Source of the DNA: Acephala macrosclerotiorum
Lineage: Eukaryota > Ascomycota > Leotiomycetes > Helotiales > Mollisiaceae
Length of the DNA stretch: 64,000 nucleotides
NCBI GenBank assembly: GCA_014904845.1
Contig: MU119214.1
Span: 1 to 64,000, forward strand
Reading direction: 5' to 3'
This document shows, in pieces, positions 11,542-22,882 of the stretch; position 1 is the first letter of the stretch, and each line of letters opens with the position of its first letter. The notes beneath the pieces are model-generated. The model was given only the letters and a program-made list of their open reading frames with translations, ran no database searches and had not been told where the DNA came from. A program made the translations under genes and the position numbers.

Positions 11542-12702
11542 ATGGCTGCGGTTGCACCGATCCCTCACCAGCACAGCGATGAAACCTCCCTGAAAGCAGC
11601 TCTCGACGCTGAACGGTACCTCCAATCTCGCCTTACCACACAATCAGAAGCTCCAGCTTTTCGATCGATACCTATCATCGACCTCACGAAATCCTTCTCG
11701 AGTTCAGTCACTGGTCGCCAAGCCGTTGCACAAGAAATCAACGAAGCATGCTCGAAAGTCGGATTTTTCTACATTACGGGACATGGCATACCGAAGGATG
11801 TCTGCGATGGGGTGTTGAAGCTGGCACATAGGTTCTTCCATGAATTACCGCAGGAATCGAAGGAGGCAATACATATGAAGCAGAATGACTATTTTCGAGG
11901 ATATGAACCAGCAGCGTTCTCCTCGGTGAATAACTTCACGAGTAAGGAGACGAAGGAGGCGTTCAATTGGGGATATGAGTCTGGGCTGGATCCTACTGGA
12001 GGTGATGGAAAATATGTTGAGCTAGATGGTAAATCAGAAGCTGTGAATCTCTGGCCGTCAGAGAAAGAGTTGCCAGGGTTCTACCAAGGCATTGCGAAAT
12101 ACTATGGACATGTAAGTGTTGCCATTTCCGTGTGTATGCCTGTCTAACGTGTCTAGGTCCTTCAACTAGCCAGGCACCTCTTCAGACTCTTCGCCCTCTC
12201 CCTAGCCCTCCCAGAAGACTACTTCGATCCCCTCATGACCCATCCTGGCGGAATCGCACGCCTGATCCGCTACCCACCAGCCACCAACCCCAAACCCCTT
12301 TCTGAACTCAACGCCGACGAAGAGATCGGCCTCGGCGCCCACACCGACTACGAATGCTTCACCCTCCTCCTCCAAGACTCCAACCAAGGCCTCGAAATCC
12401 TCTCTCCCGACAACCACTGGATTTCAGCCACTCCCGTGGATGGCGGAATCGTCGTCAATGTTGCGGACTTTTTAATGAGATGGACGAATGGGATCTATAA
12501 GAGTACGGTGCATAGAGTGGTGAATAGGACGGACAAGGAGAGATATAGCATCCCGTTGTTCTTTTCGATTAATTACGATGAGACGGTGGAGACGTTGCCC
12601 AGTTGTGTTACAGAGGAGAATCCGTCGAAGTTCCCGCCGATTACGGCGGGAAGGTATGTTTTGGATAGGTTGAATCTGACGGTTAAGACCGGGAAGTATT
12701 AG
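11542..12702 (+). CDS. 2-oxoglutarate/Fe(II)-dependent dioxygenase (isopenicillin N synthase-like)
   Basis: Two exons (11542-12111, 12157-12702) with a 45-bp intron (GTAAGT..CTAACGTGTCTAG) give 371 residues. The N-terminal DIOX_N-type region has IPIIDLTKSF and GFFYITGHGIP. The catalytic jelly roll has the iron facial triad H252-x-D254 (AHTDYECFTLL) and H309 (STVHRVVNRT), and the 2OG-binding R319-x-S321 (RYSIPLFF). All key residues are present and the length is usual for the family. Relatives hydroxylate, desaturate or ring-close small molecules. The substrate cannot be read from sequence, and no biosynthetic genes flank it. Probably cytosolic, with no signal peptide. Confidence 0.9.
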
Positions 12703-12847
12703 GAGAAGAAAACGGCGACTATGATATCCTGAGTATGTATTAGCTTTTAGACTCTAAAAGAATCAAGATTTTAACAATTCCCTTTAATGCTTTTGCTTTC
12801 GGGTGTCCCTTCTAGATTGAGTTGGGTCTTTCAGACGGCGTACTCAC

Positions 12848-13361
12848 ATGTGGATGTGCGTTGAGGTTCTGGAAATCTCCCAGGCCGATTTCTCCCAAAT
12901 AAGCATGGATATTCACTCATTTCACTACTCAACCCCAAAAAAAAATAACAAGAGGCGTGCTGGTCGCATACGATTTTATCTCGAAACACTGCTGCATAAG
13001 ATGATTCATGCTATCTTTGATAAATCCACTTGCCCATGTGAGTTTGGTTGTTCAAGGGTATGCAGAACCAGCTTAGGATATCTTCATGGGTTCTATTGGC
13101 AAGCTGCAGCACTAGCACTCCAGGAGGCTGATAATCCTGAGGGAAGACTTTTGAGATTAGGTTATTACTTAGCAAGGGATGCATGTATGGCCTACGAGGC
13201 ACAGAATAGGATTAATCTTGCAAGTGAAGCCTTTGAGAGATTTGCAGTTGGATATCGTAATGATTCTTGAGTACATGAGGGGAGCTGGGGATGCAGGAAC
13301 TTGGACGAAGGAGAAGACGGAGACTAGGCTGAAAGGCGATGTGTGTCTGTTGAGCCATTAG
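12848..13361 (+). pseudogene. SprT-like metalloprotease fragment, inactivated
   Basis: A decayed copy of the SprT-like domain found intact at 20.8-22.5 kb. The frame 12848-13270 holds the protease helix with HKMIH where HExxH is expected, so the catalytic Glu is Lys. It continues with CPCEFGC, matching CRCNRGC in the intact gene, and the FYWQAAALALQEAD segment. After about residue 118 the family similarity switches frame: the C-terminal helix LRDLQLDIVMILEYMRG lies in the +2-shifted frame that ends at 13361. The N-terminal half of the domain is missing. Together these argue for a pseudogene rather than a short functional gene. Confidence 0.65.
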
Positions 13362-15123
13362 AATTTTGAGTTTGCATAAGAAGAGGAAACTTTTATCTCA
13401 ATTTTCAAGGTTGAAAGATAATGATCCAGTTTGGCTTGCCTGCGAATGTCGGAACTTATTGCTAGGGGTAGTCACATGAGGTGACGTTCGATGGACTCAG
13501 CCGTCGGTACTTAATGAACACTGTAAAAAGAACAATGATAGCAAGATCTCAGACGAAATTAAATATAGCCTATGTTGCAGCAAGTTGAAGCAAGTTGAGG
13601 CCAGCTGAGGAACCTTCAGTCCCCGTGTATCACATGACCCGTGAGTCCGTGACAATAATTGTCGATTCCAATGATAGCTGTCTCCCGCCCTGCCTCAGTC
13701 GTGCGACAGATGATCACTTCATCTAATTGCAACTCCTCAGAAATGAGTCTTGCCACTAAAGCCTGGGGATGAAGCAATATCAAACGTGCTCAGTTCTGGG
13801 CTTCCGTCCAAAATTCATCCTAGACAAGTGCTGCCAAATAAAAACAGCCATGCCGCCAAAGAGTACTACAACATAAGTAAATATGTTCAGACATTGAAGC
13901 AGACGCGTACTACGTAAGAACGTGGAAGCAGCCATACTAGAATAATCAGAGCATGCAAACTCTTACATTACATAAACTCATCCTTATCGTCCAAGTTGGA
14001 GAGATGCCCCCATTTTCATCACTTCTCACCGGAGAGAAGCATCCACGAGACATCGGGCAATAACCTCTAGAATCACATCTGGGATCATCGTCCACAATAT
14101 ACTTTTTCGAAATATATTAAAGAGAGAAGACGTTCCTGAGCTCCCACTAACCGTGATACCCGAGACCAGCCCCTAGCGCCGCCCCCACGCTTCTGGCCCT
14201 GACTAAATGACGCCCAATGGCAACACCTTTCATGATGTCTTTGCCGAAAGCAAAACGTGTGCACGCTTTGCAATATTTTTGTTTCTTCCTTTCCATCGTT
14301 TTATGCCGCTGTTTCCTATTAACTAGTCGTATTGTGATTCTTTGTGTGGCCTATGCTGACTGCCCTGCCACCACGTTCTGAACGTTCATGCATCGAAGCT
14401 CTAGCTCGTCTCTTGATAAGCATGTCACGTTGGCTAACCGCCCTCGTCCTCGTCGGCGCTGTTGCCTTCGATATTTGATTTAGCGGCATACACGGTTATC
14501 TGTCAAGCTTTCATACCCTTCCACCTTCCAAAAACTGATTCATCCCACCCCACTACCGATGATTCAGCTCAGATTGGCTGTTGTGGCTGAACAAATACTC
14601 CTGAGTAGTGAGCACAGTCTGTGCAAATTCGCCATCGGCCGCTTTAGTTACTTGCTTTTCTTCGCTTCCTCTAACACGTTCTGTCGATGTCAGGGCCCGT
14701 GTCTGTTCCGTACGGGATATGTTCGATAGCGGCATCAAGAAAAGCAAACAAATCTCTCAAGCAGCTAAGATGCGATTCGAGCTTCTCATTGCACGTCCCT
14801 TATCTATGTGTAAAGAGCTAGCTCTAGCTCTGAAAATCATCGCATTTTCCGGAGATGTAGTGTATTCGACTAGCAAGTCGCGGCACGCAAACAGTACCAC
14901 TGAGGCAATCCATGAAGCATGAAATGAGACCTGCACTTGTGGTGCCGTGATAATGCGGAGAATCTCGACTCCCTTGAGAAAAGAAAAGATGAGTCTGTAC
15001 ATAATGCCGCGATCATCCTCATAGAGTGACATTTCTTGGCAGTCGGTTCCTTTAGATTCCTAACCTCTTCGTCCTCTCTTCGCTGCTGCAGGTCGGGCTA
15101 AGGTTTCTATTTTCATCATCATT
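13362..15123. other. Non-coding accessory sequence
   Basis: No supported gene. Open frames reach only 104 codons and overlap on both strands. A small imperfect direct repeat (AGCAAGTTGA twice, then GCCAGCTGA) lies near 13580-13610. The right end should contain the promoter of the rhodopsin-type gene at 15124. Confidence 0.45.
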
Positions 15124-16579
15124 ATGGGTGACTTTGATCCTGCTTTCGTTCAAGCATTGGCTGTGCAGTCATGGAGTCTCTACGGCATCGGCATGTTCCT
15201 CATTCTTTTGAGAGTGTAAGTGGACCTTATCTATCACCTTGTAGGACTCGAAGCTGATGCCACGCAGATACGCCAGAATCCATAGACTGGGGCTGAAGGG
15301 GCTTCAAATCGATGACTACCTCATGGTTCTTGCAGGAGTATGCTCAACTACAACCACATACCGTGCCATTCAGCGGCTGATGGATGCTTTTAGGGTCTAT
15401 ACACCGCGCTAGTAGTATGCCTCAATGTCATCTCGTCGGGTGGTGGCAGCAACCTATACCTTCCTGAGGAGTTCGTGACCTTCACCCCTCTGGACGTACA
15501 GGAACGTATCAAAGGCTCCAAAATTGTCATCGTCTCAGAACAGGTCCGTACACCTCCTCCCTCTCCCACTACGTAAGAGTTAATCATGAGCACAGGCAAT
15601 GCTCAATGTCATTTACGTGATCAAAGCTTGCATGTTGATAATGTATTCCCGCCTCACTCTTGGTCTCCAAGCCCAGAAGATGGTCTTCTACCTCGCCATC
15701 TATGTTGCAGTAGGATGGGCCGCGACCGAAATCGCCTTCTTCACAGCCTGCACCCCCTTCTCGGGATACTACGCCATGCCTCCTCCCAATCCTCAATGCA
15801 CGACTCTCCAACACTACGCCATTGTACAAGCTTGCTTCAACATCTCTTCCGACACTTTGATGCTCTTCATTCCTCTCCCGCTCATCACCAAGCTCAACAT
15901 GCCAATAAAACAAAAAGCCGTCCTCACACTGATATTCAGCATGGGAGTTTTCGTCATCCTAGCAGCGATATTAACCAAAGTCTTCAACCTCTCGAACATC
16001 TGGGACCCTTCTTACATGCTCTGGTACACTCGCGAAGCCTCCGTTGCAGTTTACGTCTCCAACCTCCCCATGATCTGGCCCCTACTCCGAGAATGGTTCC
16101 CCTGCCTCCGCTCCATAACACCCGGCCAAAAGCTCTCCTCCAGCCGCAGCTACGCCAAGAACTCCTCCCGTCCTCGAACCACCACCATCGCAGGTCGACA
16201 TATCAGTAATGGATTTGGCGGGAAGAGGTTGAGTGATAATGGGATCATGACGACGATTAGGGGGAAAGGGGAGAGTACGGAGGAATTGAGTCCCACGAAT
16301 GATACGGAGATGGGTGTTATTGAACGAAAGGAGGGTTGGGAGAGGGGTGAGGCGGGACATAATGGGGATGTGGGATTGAGGATTGGGGTCTGGGATCACA
16401 GTGCGATGGATCTGAAGGATGGGATTCAGGTTCAGACTACGGTGCAGGTGGTTGAGGATTATATTGGGGAGGCATCGAGTAGTCCGAGTCTGGGGTCAAC
16501 GGCGAATCCGGGACGTGATACGGAGAAGGGAGGGGAGGGGAACTTTCAGTGGAATTTTCAGCATGGCGAGAGGAAGTGA
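15124..16579 (+). CDS. Fungal rhodopsin-type seven-helix membrane protein
   Basis: Four exons (15124-15215, 15268-15337, 15394-15543, 15596-16579) give 431 residues; all junctions are GT..AG and in phase. The first three exons are too short to stand out as open frames but match the family closely: WSLYGIGMF, YARIHRLGLKG, IDDYLMVLAG, and GGGSNLYLPEEF with GSKIVIVSEQAMLNV. About seven hydrophobic helices span residues 17 to 285, followed by a hydrophilic cytosolic tail of about 140 residues. This is the large Pezizomycotina family (Fung_rhodopsin / PTH11-adjacent, 'integral membrane protein'). No retinal-type Lys assignment is attempted. The role is unknown; members are often suspected sensors, and some sit in metabolite clusters, but no such cluster is visible here. 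Confidence 0.9.
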
Positions 16580-17615
16580 GAATACAACCCAGAGAAGGAG
16601 GAATTGTAGAAAGAAGAGGACGCCAAGATTGAGTGTCTGGCGCTGTACATGTCGTGTACATTTGGGAGGTGTTTCTGAGGTATGCGTATACATAGACTTG
16701 GTTCAGGGATCACAGAGAGGAGTATCTGAGCATCGGAGCTGGAGGTTTTTGTGTCTTCTTTCTTGTAGATATTACAGCATGTCATTGTACTTTCTAATAC
16801 TCTTGGTGTCGTTTCCAATCCCACGCGCTACCGGCTTGCCCGTGGGGTCTGAAAGTCATCGTGAAATACGAAGTGGAAATAAGGAGATGTGGGGGCGGAC
16901 CGCCCATGAATCTCTTACTGTACAAATCCCGATACCAGAACGATGGAGATTATGCAAGCAGGGAACAGCGTGGGATGTCGTGCAATGTCCGTTGATGTAG
17001 TTGAATATGTTGGTTTTGTGGCGTTGCAAGCCGCAGTGGCGTCTTCGGCAGCGGGTTGCCCCTTTTATCCCGCTTTCGCTATCTTCCTCTAGTTGTGAAC
17101 TTGTGATTGACTTGCCTATCAGAGGAGGTGCAGATGAAACACAACACGTACGCTAGAATTGTGGAAGTCGAACAGAAGTCGATGATGTTGATAGAGAATG
17201 CTAGTGATGTGGAATTGTAGGGTATATTAAATTTATCCAACGTGCTCAGAAGTTGATGCTTTTGAATTTTCGAGCCTTTCCTAGGTAGACATTGCTGGTG
17301 CCGGGACGTGTAGGAAATTCCGTTCCGATTTATGACCCTCTGCCAACGGAGGTCACTTTGCAAAGAGAAGGCTGGACATCGGGGCAAGGCTGAGATTTTG
17401 CTAAAGAAACAATACTTTAAAAGAGGTGGCCCTGAAATTGACGTGCCCTGACCATATTTTGAAATGCCCGCCCGCTGCAAGAACTCGCTATACATTCTTC
17501 ATTCTTCGTTCTTCTCAGCCGTGCTAAATTCATCCATTTTGGGCAATATCCATGCTTGGTCTTCTGATCGAGTCAAATGTTATCAAACTCGGGCCTCGAG
17601 GTCCATTCCTCGTCG
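16580..17615. other. Intergenic sequence between convergent genes
   Basis: Downstream of the rhodopsin-type gene and downstream of the leftward Gfd2-like gene, so both ends are 3' flanks. A 138-codon leftward frame (17495-17079) has an ATG but no family motif or splice partner and is not annotated. Confidence 0.45.
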
Positions 17616-18593
17616 TCACTGGCTTTGTCTTGCACAACATTGTTCACGGCTTCCTTGCTCCTTAATCAGCGAATCCTTCTTCTGGTTCGGTCCACTATTT
17701 TGCCGTCCACGTGCCCGCAGTCTAGCTTCCTTCTTTGTCAGCCTGATTTCAAAGCGTGAAGTGTCTACCGGTATTTCGTCTAAAGGTTCCTCGGGCTCAA
17801 GATCAATAAGACATTCAAGTTTTGGCTTGGACTTTCTAGCTGGCAATGGCGCTTCCGCAACTTGTCGAAGAAGAGCTACAAGACTGGCTTGAGGCTCGCC
17901 ACAATGAAGACTTTCTTGGTGTCGAGCTGCCAGTGATAGTAGCACCCGCAGTATACAGTTGGAGTCATTTCCAGTTGTACGGAACTCGTGCCGTTTGAAA
18001 GGCAGTCCCAGCCTTGCAGAAAGCGCTGGAAGACTGGCAGGCTGGCCTCTTGGGGAATCGAAAAAATCAGCTGCGATCTGGGTGACGCTTCCGACTCCGT
18101 GGATGCATTTGAGCTGGCTTCGGTATACCTTCAACGATTCCATTGGCCGCCTCTGGTTACGTTCATGTTGGACAACGACCACTTTTCGCTTCCGACTGCC
18201 GTTGCCAGCGCGATCATCCAAGGGATTCAAACATTGTCGAATTATCGCAGCCAAGTTGTAGATCGAGACCCTTTCCAGGGTTCCGACCCTCAATTTTTCT
18301 AGGGCCTTCGCCCAGTATGAGTGAGAACCCGTGCAGAACATTTGAGTCCGAATGAGGGATGCTACATCTCGTTCCGAGCTTTGCAGAGCAAGGTCACGAA
18401 GATCTCGCGTATCCAGGATTGAAATCCCAAATGCCGAATTCATCGAGGATTGGTATGCGTTCTGGATATTCTCGATTCCGTCGAAGTGTATCGCTACCAG
18501 GATTACCTCGTCCATCGGTTTGCTACCGAAGCCGAACAGATCGTTAAGGACTTTCAGCCCGTTGGGTGACACTGCCATCGATGGTCGCTCCAT
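17616..18593 (-). CDS. Gfd2/YDR514C-like (DEDDh-fold) protein, probably catalytically dead
   Basis: Single exon, 325 residues. The order of elements follows the fungal Gfd2/YDR514C-like C-terminal nuclease domain: VILVAIHFDGIEN, GISILDTRDL, FCTGSHSYWAKALEKL, a KVVVVQHERN strand, LPALSARLGLPFKRHEFRTT and GNDSNCILRVLLSLAAR. The fold is RNase H-like. In the family the first strand usually carries an Asp-x-Glu pair; here it reads HFD. The 'LDT'-type strand after the middle helix is also not recognisable. Only the last His...GND part is kept, so nuclease activity is doubtful. The final 60 residues are charged and basic. Members are abundant and mostly uncharacterised in filamentous ascomycetes. 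Confidence 0.65.
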   Translation of the reverse strand: MERPSMAVSPNGLKVLNDLFGFGSKPMDEVILVAIHFDGIENIQNAYQSSMNSAFGISILDTRDLRDLALQSSERDVASLIRTQMFCTGSHSYWAKALEKLRVGTLERVSIYNLAAIIRQCLNPLDDRAGNGSRKRKVVVVQHERNQRRPMESLKVYRSQLKCIHGVGSVTQIAADFFDSPRGQPASLPALSARLGLPFKRHEFRTTGNDSNCILRVLLSLAARHQESLHCGEPQASLVALLRQVAEAPLPARKSKPKLECLIDLEPEEPLDEIPVDTSRFEIRLTKKEARLRARGRQNSGPNQKKDSLIKEQGSREQCCARQSQ

Positions 18594-20670
18594 GATTGAT
18601 TGTAAATGGTCTGAAGAAGGGTGACTTCGAGCACAGTGTCCTGAAATAAGTTACCGGTGGCCAGTCTGGATCGTAATGGCGACCTATCTATTTGCTCTAG
18701 ACCAATTCGGATCAGTTGAGAAGGGGCAAACCAACAATATTAGCTAGCAAAACAAGAAGTACAGTTTAATCCGAGAGGAGAAAGATCTTGATAAAGACAT
18801 CATGGTAATTGATGAATTGACTTTCAAGCCTATGAGGCTCCTGATGTATAAAATAAGCGACGCGTACTTCATACTAAGGTACTTTAAAGCATCAATGTCC
18901 TAAAATAGGAGATACTTTGTAAGAAAAAATCAGAGGAGCAATTTCCGAAGTACTTAATAGATGGTTAGAGGTGTATGAAGGAACAGACCGGTACACAATG
19001 AAGATTGTGGATTTCCTCTGGATGAATGTCCCCGAATTTCTCGTACTTGGGGTGTCGCTATTTGGGATCAGTGATGCTCCCAGGCAGTGCGTGGCAGAGG
19101 TTGATGTTGAGATATCAAGTCGTGATGCGATGTGCACGTCGGGGGTCTTCGAGGAGAAGTCATCGTAGTTCGTGGATGAGGAGGCGACGGAATAGGATCT
19201 GGAGTTTTGGTGTTGGTTGAGGTTTGCCTTTGACGATAGTTAAAGGTTTCCTGCTAGGGGAAAAAAGTCCACGTAGGGGTTACGTAATAAAACGTGATAT
19301 TTGCGGCACGTTTTGTGCCAAGGTTTTGCCAAGAAACGCCAAGATGTGTCGCTTTTGGTATTTAAAGCTCTCTATAGAATAGCTCCAGCTCCCCGTAGAG
19401 CTCGGGGGGGAACGCCCCCACTCACGCCGGCGGAGCCGCTGCGAATAAAAAATCTATATATTAAAAGTTTTATATCATTTCAAAGTTCAAATCGTCAAAG
19501 GCAGGGCATGGCGCGAGGTACGAGGGACATCCCACTATAAAGCTAGTCGTGCGCCTGCCAACCAAAAGAAAAACGTGTTGGGCACGTGACCAGGCGCTAA
19601 AATATCTCATTCGGGTACCAGACCGAGCGTCTTGCTTGGATAGGCTCAAAATTCCTACTCTTTGATTTGCTGTATCTTATGAAGACCTTAGTAGTTATAA
19701 TTCGAGAATTTATAGGGCTAGAAGGCTGCCGCCGACTTTAGGTAAGGCTCGAGATATTTGGGGCCATTCGGAAGATGATGGGGATCAGAGTGGAACTAAT
19801 ATCATGTCAGGCGATCCCTTCCTTGATCTCTCTTCAACAAAGTATCTGTTGAATCTGCTGAGACGACAGTTATGACGGACTTTCGCATCAATGGGAGAGA
19901 AATTATGGGTTCGACAAGGAAAAGTGGTGGTCTTGTTCCTACTTCCAGAAAGACATCACTTGGGATGAGTCCAAAACATCTCATGGGGACGATACTGATT
20001 GTATGGCGTCGATAGAGTTCGAGGGCAGAGCTGCGTTTAGGAGATTCTCTGGCGCAAGTTGAGTAGGTCTGCCCGTTGTCACACCATTTTAGTCGCCAGA
20101 TGTTAGCATGGCTCAGTGCCAAATCGAACGATTCATCAATGTCTTGCTGCTCGTTGACAAACATCCGAGCTCGAGCACTTGCTTAAACATTGAAGCCTAT
20201 GTATGAACAAGTACGAAAGCCGGATGTCCAGCAGGCTGCTCAAACGTTTAGGCTCCCTTGAACGGCAATGTCAGAGCACCGCCTTGGGGCATGACGTGCA
20301 GCTGCTCTTAGGAAACCTCAAGCAAGTATTCATGGAGACAAATTTAATAATATTTTTGGAAGCATTTACGACTCCGCGAGAATTAAGCTTCGTAGGGTTT
20401 CTCAGTACCAGCTAGGTTCAACGAGGCTCGTCCAGTATTCGAGAGTGACGACTTGCACTTAGACTGAGCAACTGGGAGTATGAACCACTTGCCCTTGAAT
20501 GACTCCCGAGCATGTTTGTGATACATCTGCTTTGTGATTGTAATTGAATCACACCAAGACATAAAAGCGTTCCCTGAGATTTTTAGTTGTCCCTCAATCC
20601 TCCTCACAGATCCCCTCATCCTCAAAATACTTGAAAGACTTCTGGCGCTTGAACCTAGACGACTTCAGCC
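18594..20670. other. Accessory intergenic region with repeat-like segment
   Basis: No convincing gene. Two leftward ATG frames (20164-19802, 120 codons, and a frame ending at 20383) share no recognised motif, and I leave them unannotated. The middle (about 19241-19680) mixes AT-rich and GC-rich blocks and is listed separately. The right end leads into the SprT-like gene. Confidence 0.4.
19241..19680. repeat. Possible transposable-element relic (composite AT/GC block)
   Basis: This stretch differs in texture from its surroundings: AT-rich runs alternate with a GC-rich core near 19390-19440 that contains a G-run followed by GGAACGCCCCC. A short perfect hairpin (GGCAC/GTGCC) lies at 19305-19319. 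No open frame, target-site duplication or terminal inverted repeat was identified. A relic or MITE-like repeat is only a suggestion. Confidence 0.2.
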
Positions 20671-20798
20671 ATGCCTGAAACAAAAGAATTTCGCGTTTAT
20701 CCGGCTATCAGCACTACAGAGTTTGAGCTAGGGAACTTGAAGCCTCTTTCCAGCAGTGCAGAAGCCATCTCGAATGCACGGCGACTTATGTGAGACGA

Positions 20799-22526
20799 AT
20801 GTCTTCACCCAACACGGAAGAATGGGCTCCAAGGCAGCAACGAGCGTTGAACAAGTTGAGACTGCAGGGCACTTGGAATCTTGGGAACACGAACAACCTC
20901 CTCGACCTCACAAGATGGTTCACAATATTCAACAATGCATTCTTTGGCGGTTTGTTGGCTGGCTACTGCGAGCTAGAGTACTGGGATGAAAAGGCCATGA
21001 GCGATCGGTACGACAATGAATACTTGCTAGGGTTTGCTCAAAGGCGGGTTCGACTTGGGAAGCCAGAATGCCTAATAGTAGTGTTGGAGTGCTCTAATGA
21101 CCTATCGAATTACCTCATCAAAGATATCTTGGAGACTTTGCTTCACGAGATGGTGCACGTCATCTTCATGGTCTACCAATGCTTGTCGGACCCTGAACCA
21201 ATCGACCACCAAGGATCACACCACGTCTACTGGCAGCTTGCATCAGATGCAATAGAGGATGTTGTCAAGGTCAGTGGGCAGACCGAGTTCGGAATGGGTC
21301 TCGGCTTGGGACGGGAAAAGGCGTTGGCTGCCGATATCAATGGAGGATATTTATTTCCTACTGACGTAAAATTGCGCATTCTCAACCTTGATATCCTTTT
21401 GATCCTGGATGGGTTGCGCCTATTCCGAAAGCAGCAGTGTAAAGATACCGACTTGAAGAAACCAGAGCAAGCTCCGATCAAGATTATTCCTCAGCTGACG
21501 CATCAGTGTCCTGAGTCAGAACAGCATAGTGCGGATGCCGTTTCCCAGCAAATTGCAGACGCCAAGTTTCGGGAGAGGTGTCTAGTTCCATTCTCTTATA
21601 CTCCAGAAGAAATCTCGACTGCCATTGTTTATTTTGTAAGCAAGTCTACTTATTATTGCAAGGTAGAGGACCTTGCCCCACGTCAGCAGCTAGCAATTCA
21701 GCAATTCAAACACCAAGGCTCCTGGCACCTTGGAAATCCCCACAATCTTGACGATATCAAGAAGTACTTCCAGATTTTCGACAACGCTTACTCCAATGGA
21801 TCGCTGAACAGCTATTGTAAGTTAGAGCTTGTCGAATCAAAATATGCCCGTCAACGGGTAGAAAAAGGATTCGACAATGGGAATTGTGAGGTTCACGAAC
21901 CTGGCAAAGAACGAGACCCACGATACACTCTTGATAGGCCACAGGTCACTATCACAATCCGAAAGCAAGACACGCCACTTAAGCCACAAGACTCATTTAC
22001 ATGCATACAAACCTACCTCATCATACTGCTCCACGAGATGCTTCACGCAATGTTTGAGCTTTATACCTGTCGGTGCAACAGAGGCTGTAGGCAACGATTA
22101 GATGATCCTTCTCGTGGTAGGCATCATATGCCTTGGCAAATAGCGACATTTGCTATAGATGAGGCCAACATTTTAGGCCGTAATTTATTCGGCCTAGAAT
22201 CTTATTCAGGACGACATCGCGGCCTTGCTGCGGATGTTCAGTGCGGTTCAACGCTGCCAGGCGATGATGTGCTGCGCTCAATCGATTTAATGATTACCTC
22301 GATCAGAAACAAGTTGAAGGAATCTCGTCAGAAAGACGCAGTAAAAGCAAGAAGAGAACGTATTTCTAAGATGCCGATCAAGAGTGGATCTGTCTGCATA
22401 AGGGATCAGTGGACTGTGGACAGCTGGCAAGGAAGTTTTGGATACGAAAGACGAGAATGGGCTGAGCTGAATCCCGAATTCATGGCCTTGGATGAGATCG
22501 TAGAGAAGCTGGAGTACTTGCCCTAG
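20799..22526 (+). CDS. Tandem two-domain SprT-like zinc metalloprotease
   Basis: A 575-residue frame from the ATG at 20799 contains two homologous SprT-like units. Unit 1 (about 8-210) has WNLGNTNNL, an N-x2-FFGGLL helix and LLHEMVH (HExxH at 116-120). Unit 2 (about 292-510) has WHLGNPHNL, NAYSNGSLN and LLHEMLH (412-416), then CRCNRGC and HHMPWQIATFAIDEA. Both zinc motifs are intact. SprT/Spartan-like proteases cut DNA-bound proteins, but no DNA-repair tail is recognised. A 41-codon frame from ATG 20671 runs into this gene one frame away and resembles the start of unit 2, so the true N-terminus may be longer, through a 44-bp intron (20790-20833) or a frameshift. The C-terminus holds a family signature, IRDQWTVDSW. 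Two broken relatives flank it. Confidence 0.72.
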   Translation: MSSPNTEEWAPRQQRALNKLRLQGTWNLGNTNNLLDLTRWFTIFNNAFFGGLLAGYCELEYWDEKAMSDRYDNEYLLGFAQRRVRLGKPECLIVVLECSNDLSNYLIKDILETLLHEMVHVIFMVYQCLSDPEPIDHQGSHHVYWQLASDAIEDVVKVSGQTEFGMGLGLGREKALAADINGGYLFPTDVKLRILNLDILLILDGLRLFRKQQCKDTDLKKPEQAPIKIIPQLTHQCPESEQHSADAVSQQIADAKFRERCLVPFSYTPEEISTAIVYFVSKSTYYCKVEDLAPRQQLAIQQFKHQGSWHLGNPHNLDDIKKYFQIFDNAYSNGSLNSYCKLELVESKYARQRVEKGFDNGNCEVHEPGKERDPRYTLDRPQVTITIRKQDTPLKPQDSFTCIQTYLIILLHEMLHAMFELYTCRCNRGCRQRLDDPSRGRHHMPWQIATFAIDEANILGRNLFGLESYSGRHRGLAADVQCGSTLPGDDVLRSIDLMITSIRNKLKESRQKDAVKARRERISKMPIKSGSVCIRDQWTVDSWQGSFGYERREWAELNPEFMALDEIVEKLEYLP

Positions 22527-22882
22527 TCAGGAAGAGTACGCTTGACGGTTTGGAGCAAGGTCGAGAGAGTATATGTCTGACGTTGGGCTACTGTACATGT
22601 AGTTGCAATCAGGAACAACATTGAGTGAGCAGCGAACACTGCTCGCTTGGCAATACATTTCGAGTTTTATCTTATGGATTCTTAGAAAGATTATCTTTTG
22701 ACTCAGCGTTGAATAGTCATAGACTAATAACCAGATGTCCAGGTCTGATTTAGTCTTTGCCGTGCAGTGCAACAGATCGTGGATATACGCCCCGTAGCAA
22801 AGCATAGGGAAAGAAATAACTGCCAGTTCTGTCAATATAGTGGTCGAAAAAAAACTCTCACACCCAATAAAGCGCAGTGGTA
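22527..22882. other. Spacer between SprT-like gene and its broken copy
   Basis: About 350 bases with no gene. It is probably the 3' flank of the intact two-domain gene and the former promoter of the degenerate copy. Confidence 0.4.

Noticed and set aside
19802..20164. 120-codon - strand ATG frame
   Set aside because: No recognised family and no continuation; too weak to annotate in a decaying region.
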